Below are positions 17,485 through 25,049 of a DNA stretch of 64,000 nt, piece by piece. Each line of letters starts with the position of its first letter. Within the stretch, counting starts at the first letter, position 1. Below the pieces are notes generated by a model, which ran no database searches, had not been told where the DNA came from, and worked only from the letters and a program-made list of their open reading frames with translations. Made by a program: the position numbers and the translations under genes. The stretch is from Flavobacterium arcticum (GTDB lineage Bacteria; Bacteroidota; Bacteroidia; Flavobacteriales; Flavobacteriaceae), in NCBI RefSeq assembly GCF_003344925.1, contig NZ_CP031188.1, positions 556,501-620,500 of the forward strand. Reading direction: 5' to 3'.

Positions 17485-18201
17485 TTAGTGATTATTATCA
17501 GAATGAATATGTAACCCACATTCTTTCTTACCATTTTCCCACCACCAGCGACCAGCACGAAAATCTTCACCCTTTAAAAGTGCTCGAGTACATGGTGCAC
17601 AACCAATACTTAAGTAACCTTTATAATAAAGAGGATTTACGGGGATATTAAATACCCCCACCTCATGCTCTACTTGTTTTAGAGTATAATGCAATAACGG
17701 ATTAAACTTTATAAGTTGATTCGTTTCGTCCCACTCTAGAAATTGCATTGTTTCACGATTCATAGATTGTTCCGCTCGCAATCCTGTTATCCATAGTTTC
17801 GCACCTGTTAACGCGCGTTTTAATGGTTTTACTTTTCGTATTCTGCAACACTCTTTACGTTTTTCTATACTATCATAAAAACCATTTATACCACAATTCT
17901 TAACATAGTTCTTAATATCATTTTCATCAGGAGAATAAGTATCTATTAGTAAAGATGGGTACTTATCAAGTGTATCTTGAAAAACCTTATAAGTTTCATT
18001 AAATTGCCTTCCTGTATCGAGAGTAAAGGTAGTAACATCATCATGCGATGCTATATAATGTGTTAATAATTGATCTTCTATACCAAAAGATGTAGAGAAT
18101 ACTTTTTTACCTTTTATAGCATCTAACACAAACGATATAGCATCATCCGTAGGCATTTCTTCTATTGCTTTATTTAAATAGTTTAATTTATGTCTATCCA
18201 T
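17485..18201 (-). CDS. cysH: Phosphoadenylyl/adenylyl-sulfate reductase with Fe-S cysteine set
   Basis: This 238-residue reductase converts activated sulfate to sulfite using thioredoxin. It has the PP-loop-type STSFGIEDQL near 37-46 and LDTGRQFNETY at 61-71. The catalytic Cys is C228 in KKECGLHIH. It also has the four extra cysteines C118-C119 and C201-C204 (CCRIRKVKPL and SIGCAPC) that hold a [4Fe-4S] cluster in APS reductases and in some bacterial CysH enzymes. That favours APS, or both APS and PAPS, as substrate. It is separated from the other cys genes and sits behind an Rrf2 regulator gene, a promoter and an inverted repeat. Confidence 0.93.
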   Translation of the reverse strand: MDRHKLNYLNKAIEEMPTDDAISFVLDAIKGKKVFSTSFGIEDQLLTHYIASHDDVTTFTLDTGRQFNETYKVFQDTLDKYPSLLIDTYSPDENDIKNYVKNCGINGFYDSIEKRKECCRIRKVKPLKRALTGAKLWITGLRAEQSMNRETMQFLEWDETNQLIKFNPLLHYTLKQVEHEVGVFNIPVNPLYYKGYLSIGCAPCTRALLKGEDFRAGRWWWENGKKECGLHIHSDNNH

Positions 18202-18325
18202 TTTATTTCAATTTATAGGGTATTATACTAAAAAGACTTTTATACAAAATCTTTAAAATTTATATATAAACTGCTATTTTAATCATCATGAAACTAGTAT
18301 ATATAACCACTATATAAGTATTTTT

Positions 18326-18362
18326 CAAATATACTATTAGTCTATGGATTTAATAGACTAAT
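18326..18362 (-). promoter_or_regulatory. cysH promoter with perfect 10-bp inverted repeat (candidate Rrf2 operator)
   Basis: Minus strand TATATTTG (18326-18333) matches the -7 consensus. Just upstream lies the inverted repeat ATTAGTCTAT (18336-18345), a 7-base spacer, and ATAGACTAAT (18353-18362), all perfectly paired, covering the -10 to -40 region. No T-run follows on the minus strand, which argues against a simple terminator for the upstream rrf2 gene. A dimeric repressor, possibly the Rrf2 protein encoded upstream, could bind here. Confidence 0.6.
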
Positions 18363-18375
18363 AACGTAAATTTTT

Positions 18376-18789
18376 TTACTTTGTTATTAGGTCATGTAAT
18401 GTTTTCTTTTGTAACAGGTTAAGTGTATTATCACGAACCTCTGCCATAAAATGATTTAAAATACATACTTTTTCATCAGGGCAATCTTCGCAAGGTTCAT
18501 AATAATTTAGGCTCACACAAGGTAGCATTGCTATTGGTCCGTCAAGAACTCGTATTAGAACAGCCATCGTTATAGTTTCAGGGTCTTTCATAAGGTAATA
18601 CCCTCCGCCCTTTCCTTTCTTAGAGCCTAAGATGCCAAACTTTTTAAGGTCGAGCAATATGGTTTCAAGAAACTTTTTAGGAATTCTTTCTTTCTCCGAA
18701 ATATCTGAAATAAGAACAGGCCCTTCTCCACCTTGCTTAGCAATGTAGATAAGAGCCTTTAGTCCATATTTTGTCTTTTTAGAAAGCAT
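18376..18789 (-). CDS. Rrf2-family transcriptional regulator with four cysteines
   Basis: This 137-residue winged-helix protein starts LSKKTKYGLKALIYIAKQG, with the recognition region ISEKERIPKKFLETILLDLKKFGIL and the wing SKKGKGGGYYL, the normal Rrf2 pattern. The dimerisation part carries Cys91, Cys100, Cys103 and Cys109. They are placed like the cluster-binding cysteines of IscR/NsrR, so Fe-S sensing is possible. It lies six bases after the CtlX-type gene and 174 bases before cysH. By position it may be a CymR-like regulator of sulfur assimilation; this is inferred from context, not shown. Confidence 0.88.
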   Translation of the reverse strand: MLSKKTKYGLKALIYIAKQGGEGPVLISDISEKERIPKKFLETILLDLKKFGILGSKKGKGGGYYLMKDPETITMAVLIRVLDGPIAMLPCVSLNYYEPCEDCPDEKVCILNHFMAEVRDNTLNLLQKKTLHDLITK

Positions 18790-18795
18790 ATTTCG

Positions 18796-19731
18796 TTATT
18801 TCTTAGGTAAAAACACTTCTGCCATCATACAGCGAGCACTACCACCACCACAAGCTTCTATAATATCTAGGCCTACAGATAGTATTTCTGTATGCTTCTC
18901 TATTTTGGTAATTTGATCTTGCGTAAGGCTTTCGTGCGCCGAGTTACTCATTACTAAGTAGCTGTTTTCATTTGTGCCTATTACTTGTAACATATTACCT
19001 GCAAAATGATTAAGTTGTTCTTCTGTAAGCAATATAACCTCCTTATTATCATCTTTAAAACTAGAAAGCACCATTTTGCGCTCCTTTTTATCATCAATAC
19101 AATCGGCACAAATAACAGCAAATGTAGTACCTACACACATCATAACATTAGTATGATATATAGGCTTACGTTCTTTGTTTACCGTTTGGAAAGCTTCAAA
19201 TATAATTGGGCTATATTCAAAATCTTCGCAAAACTCTATAAATAATTCTTCATCAGCACGTGGTGACAACGCACAATAGGCTTTTTGGTTTTCTCTATCA
19301 AGCACTATACTGCCAGTACCCTCTAAAAAGAATCCATCTTCTTCTGCCGATGTATAATCTACAATATTATCAATAACAAAACCTTTTTCTTCTATTAGGT
19401 CAAGTATATCTTCTCTACGTTCGTGTCTGCGATTCTCGGCAAACATTGGATATAGGGCTACGTCATTATTTTCATGAAAAGAAACCCAGTTATTAGGGAA
19501 TACCGAGTCTGGAGTATCAGGGTCGAGTGTATCATCAACAACAATAACGTTTACACCTACTGCTTTAAGCTTTTCTACAAAAGCATCAAATTCATGCTGT
19601 GCCTTAACGTTTACCGTATCAGGTAAAAGATTATCTAAAACCTTTTGGTAATAATTATTTACCGCCGTTTGTTCATTCATTCTGAACGCAACAGGGCGTA
19701 TCATTAATATAGTATTTGTAATTTGTTTCAT
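18796..19731 (-). CDS. CtlX-type citrulline/arginine amidinohydrolase
   Basis: This 311-residue member of the amidinotransferase/arginine deiminase superfamily shows a CtlX-like pattern: PDSVFPNNWVSFH, YPMFAENRRHERR, FFLEGTGSIVLDR, a substrate-binding His in YHTNVMMCVG and the catalytic Cys301 in GGGSARCMMAEVFLP. Relatives hydrolyse citrulline or similar ureido and guanidino compounds to ornithine. The gene follows another superfamily member by 26 bases and precedes the Rrf2 gene by six. The exact substrate is not certain. Confidence 0.82.
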   Translation of the reverse strand: MKQITNTILMIRPVAFRMNEQTAVNNYYQKVLDNLLPDTVNVKAQHEFDAFVEKLKAVGVNVIVVDDTLDPDTPDSVFPNNWVSFHENNDVALYPMFAENRRHERREDILDLIEEKGFVIDNIVDYTSAEEDGFFLEGTGSIVLDRENQKAYCALSPRADEELFIEFCEDFEYSPIIFEAFQTVNKERKPIYHTNVMMCVGTTFAVICADCIDDKKERKMVLSSFKDDNKEVILLTEEQLNHFAGNMLQVIGTNENSYLVMSNSAHESLTQDQITKIEKHTEILSVGLDIIEACGGGSARCMMAEVFLPKK

Positions 19732-19757
19732 TATTCTAAATTGGTAGTATTATATAA

Positions 19758-20672
19758 TTATTCCCTTATTAATGGTAGTGTAGAACAGCGAAGTAAACCT
19801 TCTTGTTTGGCAATCTCGGCATAGGGCACTGTCTCTACAGTAAAACCACGTTCTATAAGCCATTTTTCTAGCCTTGTGAAGTTTTTTTCTATCACAACTA
19901 CATCAGTAGCTATAGAAAAGAAATTTGAATTCATATTATACATTTCTTCTCGTTCTATATGGAAAAGATTTTCTTTCCCAAATAAGTTTACAAGATACAT
20001 ATAATCTGCCTCTTCCCTAAAACCACTTTTATATATAACCCCTTTATCTTTCCCTACTGGCTGAAAACAACAGTCTAAATGCAAAGCATTATCTCTTGCT
20101 TCAATTCGCGATTTTACAAGATCAAACTCCTTTACTATTTTATGAGGAAAAAGTTCTTTAATAAAGTTTACACCTGCCATGTTAGTACGTGCAGTTATAT
20201 AGTCTTTATAATCGCTACCCTTATAAGTACCAATAAAAATATAATCATCCCATAGCATAACATCACCGCCTTCAATATGTGCTTCTTCGGGTGGGCGCAC
20301 CACTTTAGAAGGGTTTATTTTATCTATAATATATTGTATCGCATCTAGCTCTCTTTCTCTATCTGGTAATATATTGGCTTTTATAAAAATATCGTCGATT
20401 ACAAACCCTATATCCCTACTAAATATTTGATTATAATTCTCTATAACCTCAGGACGATATACCTCTACATTATATTTTTTAAATACAGCATTTAGCGCTT
20501 CCATTTCCTTTACCATATCTGCCTCTACAGGGTATGTTCCTGCTTTAATATGCTCTAACGATTTAGGATCATAGGCTTCATGCTCTTCGGGCGTAGGTCC
20601 ATTGCTCTTGGCCGTACCTAATATAACTGTCATTAAACGAGACGTTTCATTTTTTACATTTAATTGTAACAT
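19758..20672 (-). CDS. Amidinotransferase/dimethylargininase-like protein
   Basis: This 304-residue member of the same superfamily as its downstream neighbour is only distantly related to it. Visible catalytic residues are the Asp of FSRDIGFV, EGGDV (134-138), His198 in NALHLDCCF and Cys296 in LLRCSTLPLIRE. It could be an arginine deiminase, a dimethylarginine hydrolase or an amidinotransferase; the motifs do not decide. It heads an operon with the CtlX-type gene and the Rrf2 gene. Its promoter has both a -7 TATATTTG and a TTG 22 bases upstream. Confidence 0.8.
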   Translation of the reverse strand: MLQLNVKNETSRLMTVILGTAKSNGPTPEEHEAYDPKSLEHIKAGTYPVEADMVKEMEALNAVFKKYNVEVYRPEVIENYNQIFSRDIGFVIDDIFIKANILPDRERELDAIQYIIDKINPSKVVRPPEEAHIEGGDVMLWDDYIFIGTYKGSDYKDYITARTNMAGVNFIKELFPHKIVKEFDLVKSRIEARDNALHLDCCFQPVGKDKGVIYKSGFREEADYMYLVNLFGKENLFHIEREEMYNMNSNFFSIATDVVVIEKNFTRLEKWLIERGFTVETVPYAEIAKQEGLLRCSTLPLIRE

Positions 20673-20690
20673 ACGTTTTTAGCTTTTAAA

Positions 20691-20723
20691 CAAATATAGA
20701 AAATGCCTTTAAATAATATACAA
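20691..20723 (-). promoter_or_regulatory. Promoter of the amidinohydrolase-rrf2 operon
   Basis: Minus strand TTG at 20723-20721, a 22-base spacer, then TATATTTG at 20698-20691, within the TTG-N17-23-TAnnTTTG range of flavobacterial promoters. It lies 19 bases before the start codon. Confidence 0.6.
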
Positions 20724-20812
20724 TTCATTCCCTATTAGTTTATATTTTAAAAATACAATAATAAAACTATGCCAAACGACACTGTTTTTATACATTAAAC
20801 AATCAATATTAT

Positions 20813-20847
20813 ATAAAAAAATCCCGATTGTATGAACAATCGGGATT
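20813..20847 (-). terminator. Terminator downstream of citrate synthase
   Basis: Perfect 12-bp stem AATCCCGATTGT/ACAATCGGGATT (20820-20831 and 20836-20847) with a 4-base loop, followed by a T-run on the minus strand. It ends the gltA transcript 29 bases after its stop. Confidence 0.88.
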
Positions 20848-20875
20848 AATATAAACTTTGTGTATTTTAATACAT

Positions 20876-22159
20876 CTATCTTTCGTTAACAGCTTTAAAA
20901 TCTCTAAGTTGTTCTCCAACATATACCTGTCTTGGTCTTCCGATAGGCTCTTTGTTAACTCGCATTTCTTTCCATTGTGCAATCCAACCTGGAAGGCGAC
21001 CAATAGCAAAAAGCACTGTAAACATTTCTGTTGGGATACCCATTGCTCTGTAAATAATCCCTGAGTAAAAATCTACATTAGGGTAAAGGTTTCTTGATTT
21101 GAAATATTCGTCTTCAAGAGCAGAGGCCTCTAGTTTTTTAGCAATATCAAGTATAGGATCATCTACACCAAGCGAAGCTAACACATCATCGGCTGCTTTC
21201 TTTATAATCTTAGCTCTTGGATCAAAGTTTTTATAAACTCTGTGTCCAAAGCCCATTAAACGGAATGGATCGTTTTTATCTTTTGCTTTTTCAAGATACT
21301 TATCTGCATCACCACCATTTGCCTGAATTTCTTCTAGCATTTCTAACACAGCTTGGTTAGCCCCACCATGTAGTGGTCCCCAAAGCGCTGATACACCTGC
21401 CGAGATAGAAGCAAACAAACCTGCATGAGATGAACCTACTATACGTACTGTAGATGTAGAGCAGTTTTGCTCATGATCTGCATGAAGTATAAACAACTTA
21501 TCTAAAGCATTAACAACTACAGGATCTGGCGTATATGGTGCCGTTGGTAAACCAAACATTAATTGCATAAAGTTCTCAACATACCCTTTAGTATTATCGT
21601 AATAATTAAGCGGGTATCCTTTAGCTTTTCTATATGTCCATGTAGCAATAACTAAAAATTTAGCCATTGTTTTACACACAGCCTCATACATTTCTTTTTC
21701 GTTATTTACATCAGCCGACTTAGGGTTAAATGCAGTAAGCGCACTTGTTAATGAAGCAAGCACTCCCATAGGGTGAGCTGTTTTTGGAAAACCATCTATG
21801 ATGTTTTTCATTTCTTCATTTACAAGAGTATATTTTCTTATAGTGTTTTCAAATTTATCAAGTTCAGCAGCAGTTGGTAACTCGCCAAAAATCAACAAGT
21901 AAGATACTTCAATAAAATTTGACTTTCCAGCTAAATCTTCAATAGAATATCCTCTATATCTAAGGATTCCTTTTTCGCCATCTAGAAAAGTAATTTCACT
22001 TTTACATGAACCCGAGTTTTTATAACCAGGGTCTAATGTTATCGCGCCTGTTTGTCCGCGTAATTTATCAATATCAATGGCAACCTCATTTTCGGTTCCC
22101 ACAACTACAGGGAACTCATATTTTTTGCCATCAATCTCCAATGTTGCTATATTTGACAT
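20876..22159 (-). CDS. gltA: Citrate synthase
   Basis: This enzyme condenses acetyl-CoA and oxaloacetate to citrate at the entry of the TCA cycle. Its 427 residues include an N-terminal beta-rich region (ITLDPGYKNSGSCKSEITF) typical of the type II, hexamer-forming GltA of Gram-negative bacteria. The active-site segments HADHEQNCSTSTVR, LWGPLHGGANQAVLEML, FGHRVYKNFDPRA and YPNVDFYSG are present. The gene is monocistronic, with a strong terminator after it and another terminator hairpin upstream. Confidence 0.97.
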   Translation of the reverse strand: MSNIATLEIDGKKYEFPVVVGTENEVAIDIDKLRGQTGAITLDPGYKNSGSCKSEITFLDGEKGILRYRGYSIEDLAGKSNFIEVSYLLIFGELPTAAELDKFENTIRKYTLVNEEMKNIIDGFPKTAHPMGVLASLTSALTAFNPKSADVNNEKEMYEAVCKTMAKFLVIATWTYRKAKGYPLNYYDNTKGYVENFMQLMFGLPTAPYTPDPVVVNALDKLFILHADHEQNCSTSTVRIVGSSHAGLFASISAGVSALWGPLHGGANQAVLEMLEEIQANGGDADKYLEKAKDKNDPFRLMGFGHRVYKNFDPRAKIIKKAADDVLASLGVDDPILDIAKKLEASALEDEYFKSRNLYPNVDFYSGIIYRAMGIPTEMFTVLFAIGRLPGWIAQWKEMRVNKEPIGRPRQVYVGEQLRDFKAVNER

Positions 22160-22267
22160 GGTATTAGTGATGTGTTATAATGGTTTTAAAATAATATTCC
22201 TGCGAATTTAATAAATTAGATTTTATTAATGAAGAAAACCGCTTGTTTAAATAGTTAAATATCTGAT

Positions 22268-22311
22268 AAAAAACAAAAGTCAATGCGGTAATGCTTTGAC
22301 TTTTGTTTTTT
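22268..22311 (-). terminator. Bidirectional terminator hairpin
   Basis: Stem ACAAAAGTCAA/TTGACTTTTGT (22273-22283 and 22296-22306) flanked by A-runs and T-runs. On the minus strand it ends the T9SS-protein gene that stops at 22351. The gap between that gene and gltA (22160-22350) holds nothing else clear. Confidence 0.8.
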
Positions 22312-22350
22312 ATTTAAAATTTTTACACTTTTAAAGAACACTTGATAAAA

Positions 22351-24213
22351 TTACTCTTTTACCAACTTCGTTACTTTAACTCCATCCTCGGTAGTAATTT
22401 TCACAAAATACAAGCCCGATGGTTGTGCTGATATATCTAATTGTTCTTTAGCCTCATTACCTGTATTTACTTGTACCAATCTACCTTGCACATCATATAG
22501 TTGCACTGACATGATAGCGGTATTGGCTGTTATAGTGATTATATCTTTTGATGGGTTAGGATATAATGAGACTGAATTATCCAATTCGAAATCACCAGTG
22601 CTTAATGTAGCAAAAACAGTGTTAGCATTATTAGTTTGCACTGGAGTATTATAATCAAAATAAATATTAGCACTGTTAGTAACCATATCATTAGCCATAA
22701 GGTTAGACCTGCTTTTTATTTTAAATAGTATATTACCATGATCGGCTACCGAGAGGTTAGCGTTTTCAAAAATAAACTCTATACTACTCCCCTCAACCCT
22801 TGCCATTACTTCGTGTGAACTATTTAGTAATTGCAAACTGGCAATATCAAATTTTGTTTCATCTAGCTCATGTCTTATCACAACAGCATTAGCTTCGGTG
22901 TTACCTGTATTTTCAAAATTCACAACATAATGTAAATATTCGCCAATATTTTCAGTAGATTCTGTATCTCCTTCTATACAAATAATACTATTTGATGGGT
23001 AAGCTCCCACTACAACCTGATCAAACAAAAAGTTATTATCCGAAGGTATTTCATCAACTCCTGTAATTGTAACATCAGCAGTAAAAGGTAATACATCACC
23101 AATATTTACCGAAGGAGTGTCGGTAGTGCTATTTACATTCAGCGTCATTAGTATCTCTCTACTTTCAAAGGGCTGTAAGTTACTAAAATACCAAGTGTAA
23201 GTTCCTGTTCCTATTATATCTGCCATTGGAGATATATTAACATACCCTAGTAGCTCATCATCCCAACCGCAACTCACACCACCCGAAAGTACTGTATTAC
23301 CTTTATTTTTATAAACTATTTTATAATTTGCATTAATCCCAGGCTGTGCTTGTCCTATAGGAACCATTACTACTTCAATATCATTATATATACTACTAGC
23401 TGAAATACAAAAATTTTCTGTTGCTACAGAGTTATCTACAATAGGAAAGTTAACCAATGCATACCCAGGAGAAGCTAAAAAGTAGTTGTTTTCAAACATG
23501 GGGGTTATCGTAAATTCGCCTGCTTCTGTATAAAAATTATAATTCCCCAAAGTATTAGTAAAAACAGTTTCACTTTCTGTACCATTAGTAATATTTAATT
23601 TCACAAAAGAGTTTACTGGGTCTGTTGTGTCGCAACCATTATCATCTAAATCAAAAGTTAAAGTACCTGTAATAGTATTATAATCTCCACCTGGCGTAAA
23701 AGAGCAGTAAGTACTTATATATAACATTGGGAAATAAGGTACTAAAACAGCTGCTTCTCCTTCATCTACACAAACAAAACCTAATGCTGTAGCATTATTC
23801 ACTTCTACAAGTTCTGGAGAAGATAATATTGTACTATTTTTTATATTAATATAAGTTAGAGCGGTACAGTCGTTTACTATAAAACTAGTAAGGTTAGGTG
23901 CTGCACTTAAATCTAGTTCAGTTATGGGGCAAGCAGTACAATTTATAAATTCAAGATTTACAAAATATTCAATACCGTCTAACGATGTTATATTAAGGTT
24001 AGAAATATCTAACCATGCAGCTTGCAAGGCTTCACTTTCCTGAATTTCATTATCGTTGTTACTATCTAAAATTATATTATTGTTATCGCCATCTTTAACC
24101 ACACCCGAAGTTAAAAGTGCATTTTTAAAATTCGGATCTGGTATATCTATAATCTGTGCTTGAGCAATACCCGAAGCTATAAGTAATATTATAATTAGTG
24201 ATTTTCTTTTCAT
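22351..24213 (-). CDS. T9SS-exported surface protein (DUF7619-like, short leucine-rich region)
   Basis: This 620-residue secreted protein has a signal peptide ending near GIAQAQ. An N-terminal region of leucine-rich type follows (IPDPNFKNALL, then DNNNDNEIQESEALQAAWLDISNLNI). Next are a SdrD/carboxypeptidase-like domain (GTLTFDLDDNGCDTTDP) and a DUF11-like conserved repeat domain (EYLHYVVNFENTGNTEAN). The last 80 residues (LYPNPSKDIITI to VTKLVKE) are a type A T9SS sorting domain. It will be exported across the outer membrane and probably anchored on the cell surface. It is paralogous to the protein at 27185-29347. The ligand is unknown. Confidence 0.88.
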   Translation of the reverse strand: MKRKSLIIILLIASGIAQAQIIDIPDPNFKNALLTSGVVKDGDNNNIILDSNNDNEIQESEALQAAWLDISNLNITSLDGIEYFVNLEFINCTACPITELDLSAAPNLTSFIVNDCTALTYINIKNSTILSSPELVEVNNATALGFVCVDEGEAAVLVPYFPMLYISTYCSFTPGGDYNTITGTLTFDLDDNGCDTTDPVNSFVKLNITNGTESETVFTNTLGNYNFYTEAGEFTITPMFENNYFLASPGYALVNFPIVDNSVATENFCISASSIYNDIEVVMVPIGQAQPGINANYKIVYKNKGNTVLSGGVSCGWDDELLGYVNISPMADIIGTGTYTWYFSNLQPFESREILMTLNVNSTTDTPSVNIGDVLPFTADVTITGVDEIPSDNNFLFDQVVVGAYPSNSIICIEGDTESTENIGEYLHYVVNFENTGNTEANAVVIRHELDETKFDIASLQLLNSSHEVMARVEGSSIEFIFENANLSVADHGNILFKIKSRSNLMANDMVTNSANIYFDYNTPVQTNNANTVFATLSTGDFELDNSVSLYPNPSKDIITITANTAIMSVQLYDVQGRLVQVNTGNEAKEQLDISAQPSGLYFVKITTEDGVKVTKLVKE

Positions 24214-24242
24214 AACTATTTCATTTTGTATGCAATACCTAT

Positions 24243-24250
24243 CAAATATA
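24243..24250 (-). promoter_or_regulatory. Candidate -7 element of the T9SS-protein gene
   Basis: TATATTTG on the minus strand, 29 bases before the start codon. The element sits inside a short inverted repeat CCTAT-N5-ATAGG (24238-24252), so it could also be an operator. Confidence 0.5.
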
Positions 24251-24285
24251 GGTGATTTATTTTTTCACTAGCCTCTCTAATTAAC

Positions 24286-25047
24286 CTATAATGTTCGTAG
24301 TAGCTCTTGTAAACGTTCTTTTTTACGCTGTGATATAGGCAGGTGACTATTGTCTGCCATCACAGCATATCCTCCGTCTTTTTTGATATATGATTTTAAA
24401 TAAGCTAAATTAATAAGATGTGATTGATGAATACGCTCAAAGCCCTGTTCAGAGAGCAAATCCTCATACTCTTTAAGTGTCTTAGATATAAGCACTGGCT
24501 TGTTGTCTTTTATATAAAACTTCGTATAATTATCATGTGATTCTAAACGAATAATATCGCTCACCTCAAAAAGGTGTATCCCTTCGGAGGTAGAAAGTGC
24601 AATACGCTTAAACTTATCTACTTTTTTCCTGATGTTTTCTAATAAAAGGTCAATATGGGCAAAACTCTCATTATCATTCAATACCTTTTTTATCTTCTCA
24701 ACTACAGCATTTAAATCTTCTGGATCAACAGGTTTTAAAAGATAATCGAGTGCGCTAAAGCGAAATGCCTTTACAGCATACTGCTCATGAGCGGTTATAA
24801 AAACTACATGAGCATTAATGCTACCACGTTTTTGCGTAAGCTGCTCTAGTATATCAAAACCAGTCCCGTCGCCAAGCTGTATATCTAAAAATATAACATC
24901 TGGCTGATGGTATTCAATAGCAGTTATACCTGCTTTTACGCTATCGGCTTCTCCTAATATATGTATATCTGGTGCATACATACTTAGCAGCCCTTTCATG
25001 CCGTTTCTCAGGTTACTATCATCGTCTATTAAAAGTGCTGTTATCAT
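24286..25047 (-). CDS. LytTR-family response regulator
   Basis: This 253-residue protein has a receiver domain (LLIDDDSNLRNGM, phosphoacceptor Asp55 in VIFLDIQLGDG, FITAHEQYAVKAF, then LLKPVD). After a linker comes a C-terminal LytTR DNA-binding domain at about 145-250 (IRLESHDNYTKFYI, LISKTLKEYEDLL, FERIHQSHLINLAYL). Such regulators bind direct repeats upstream of target genes. The kinase gene lies two bases upstream in the same operon. One likely target is the flanking T9SS-protein gene, but I did not find a clear direct-repeat site. Confidence 0.95.
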   Translation of the reverse strand: MITALLIDDDSNLRNGMKGLLSMYAPDIHILGEADSVKAGITAIEYHQPDVIFLDIQLGDGTGFDILEQLTQKRGSINAHVVFITAHEQYAVKAFRFSALDYLLKPVDPEDLNAVVEKIKKVLNDNESFAHIDLLLENIRKKVDKFKRIALSTSEGIHLFEVSDIIRLESHDNYTKFYIKDNKPVLISKTLKEYEDLLSEQGFERIHQSHLINLAYLKSYIKKDGGYAVMADNSHLPISQRKKERLQELLRTL

Positions 25048-25049
25048 AG

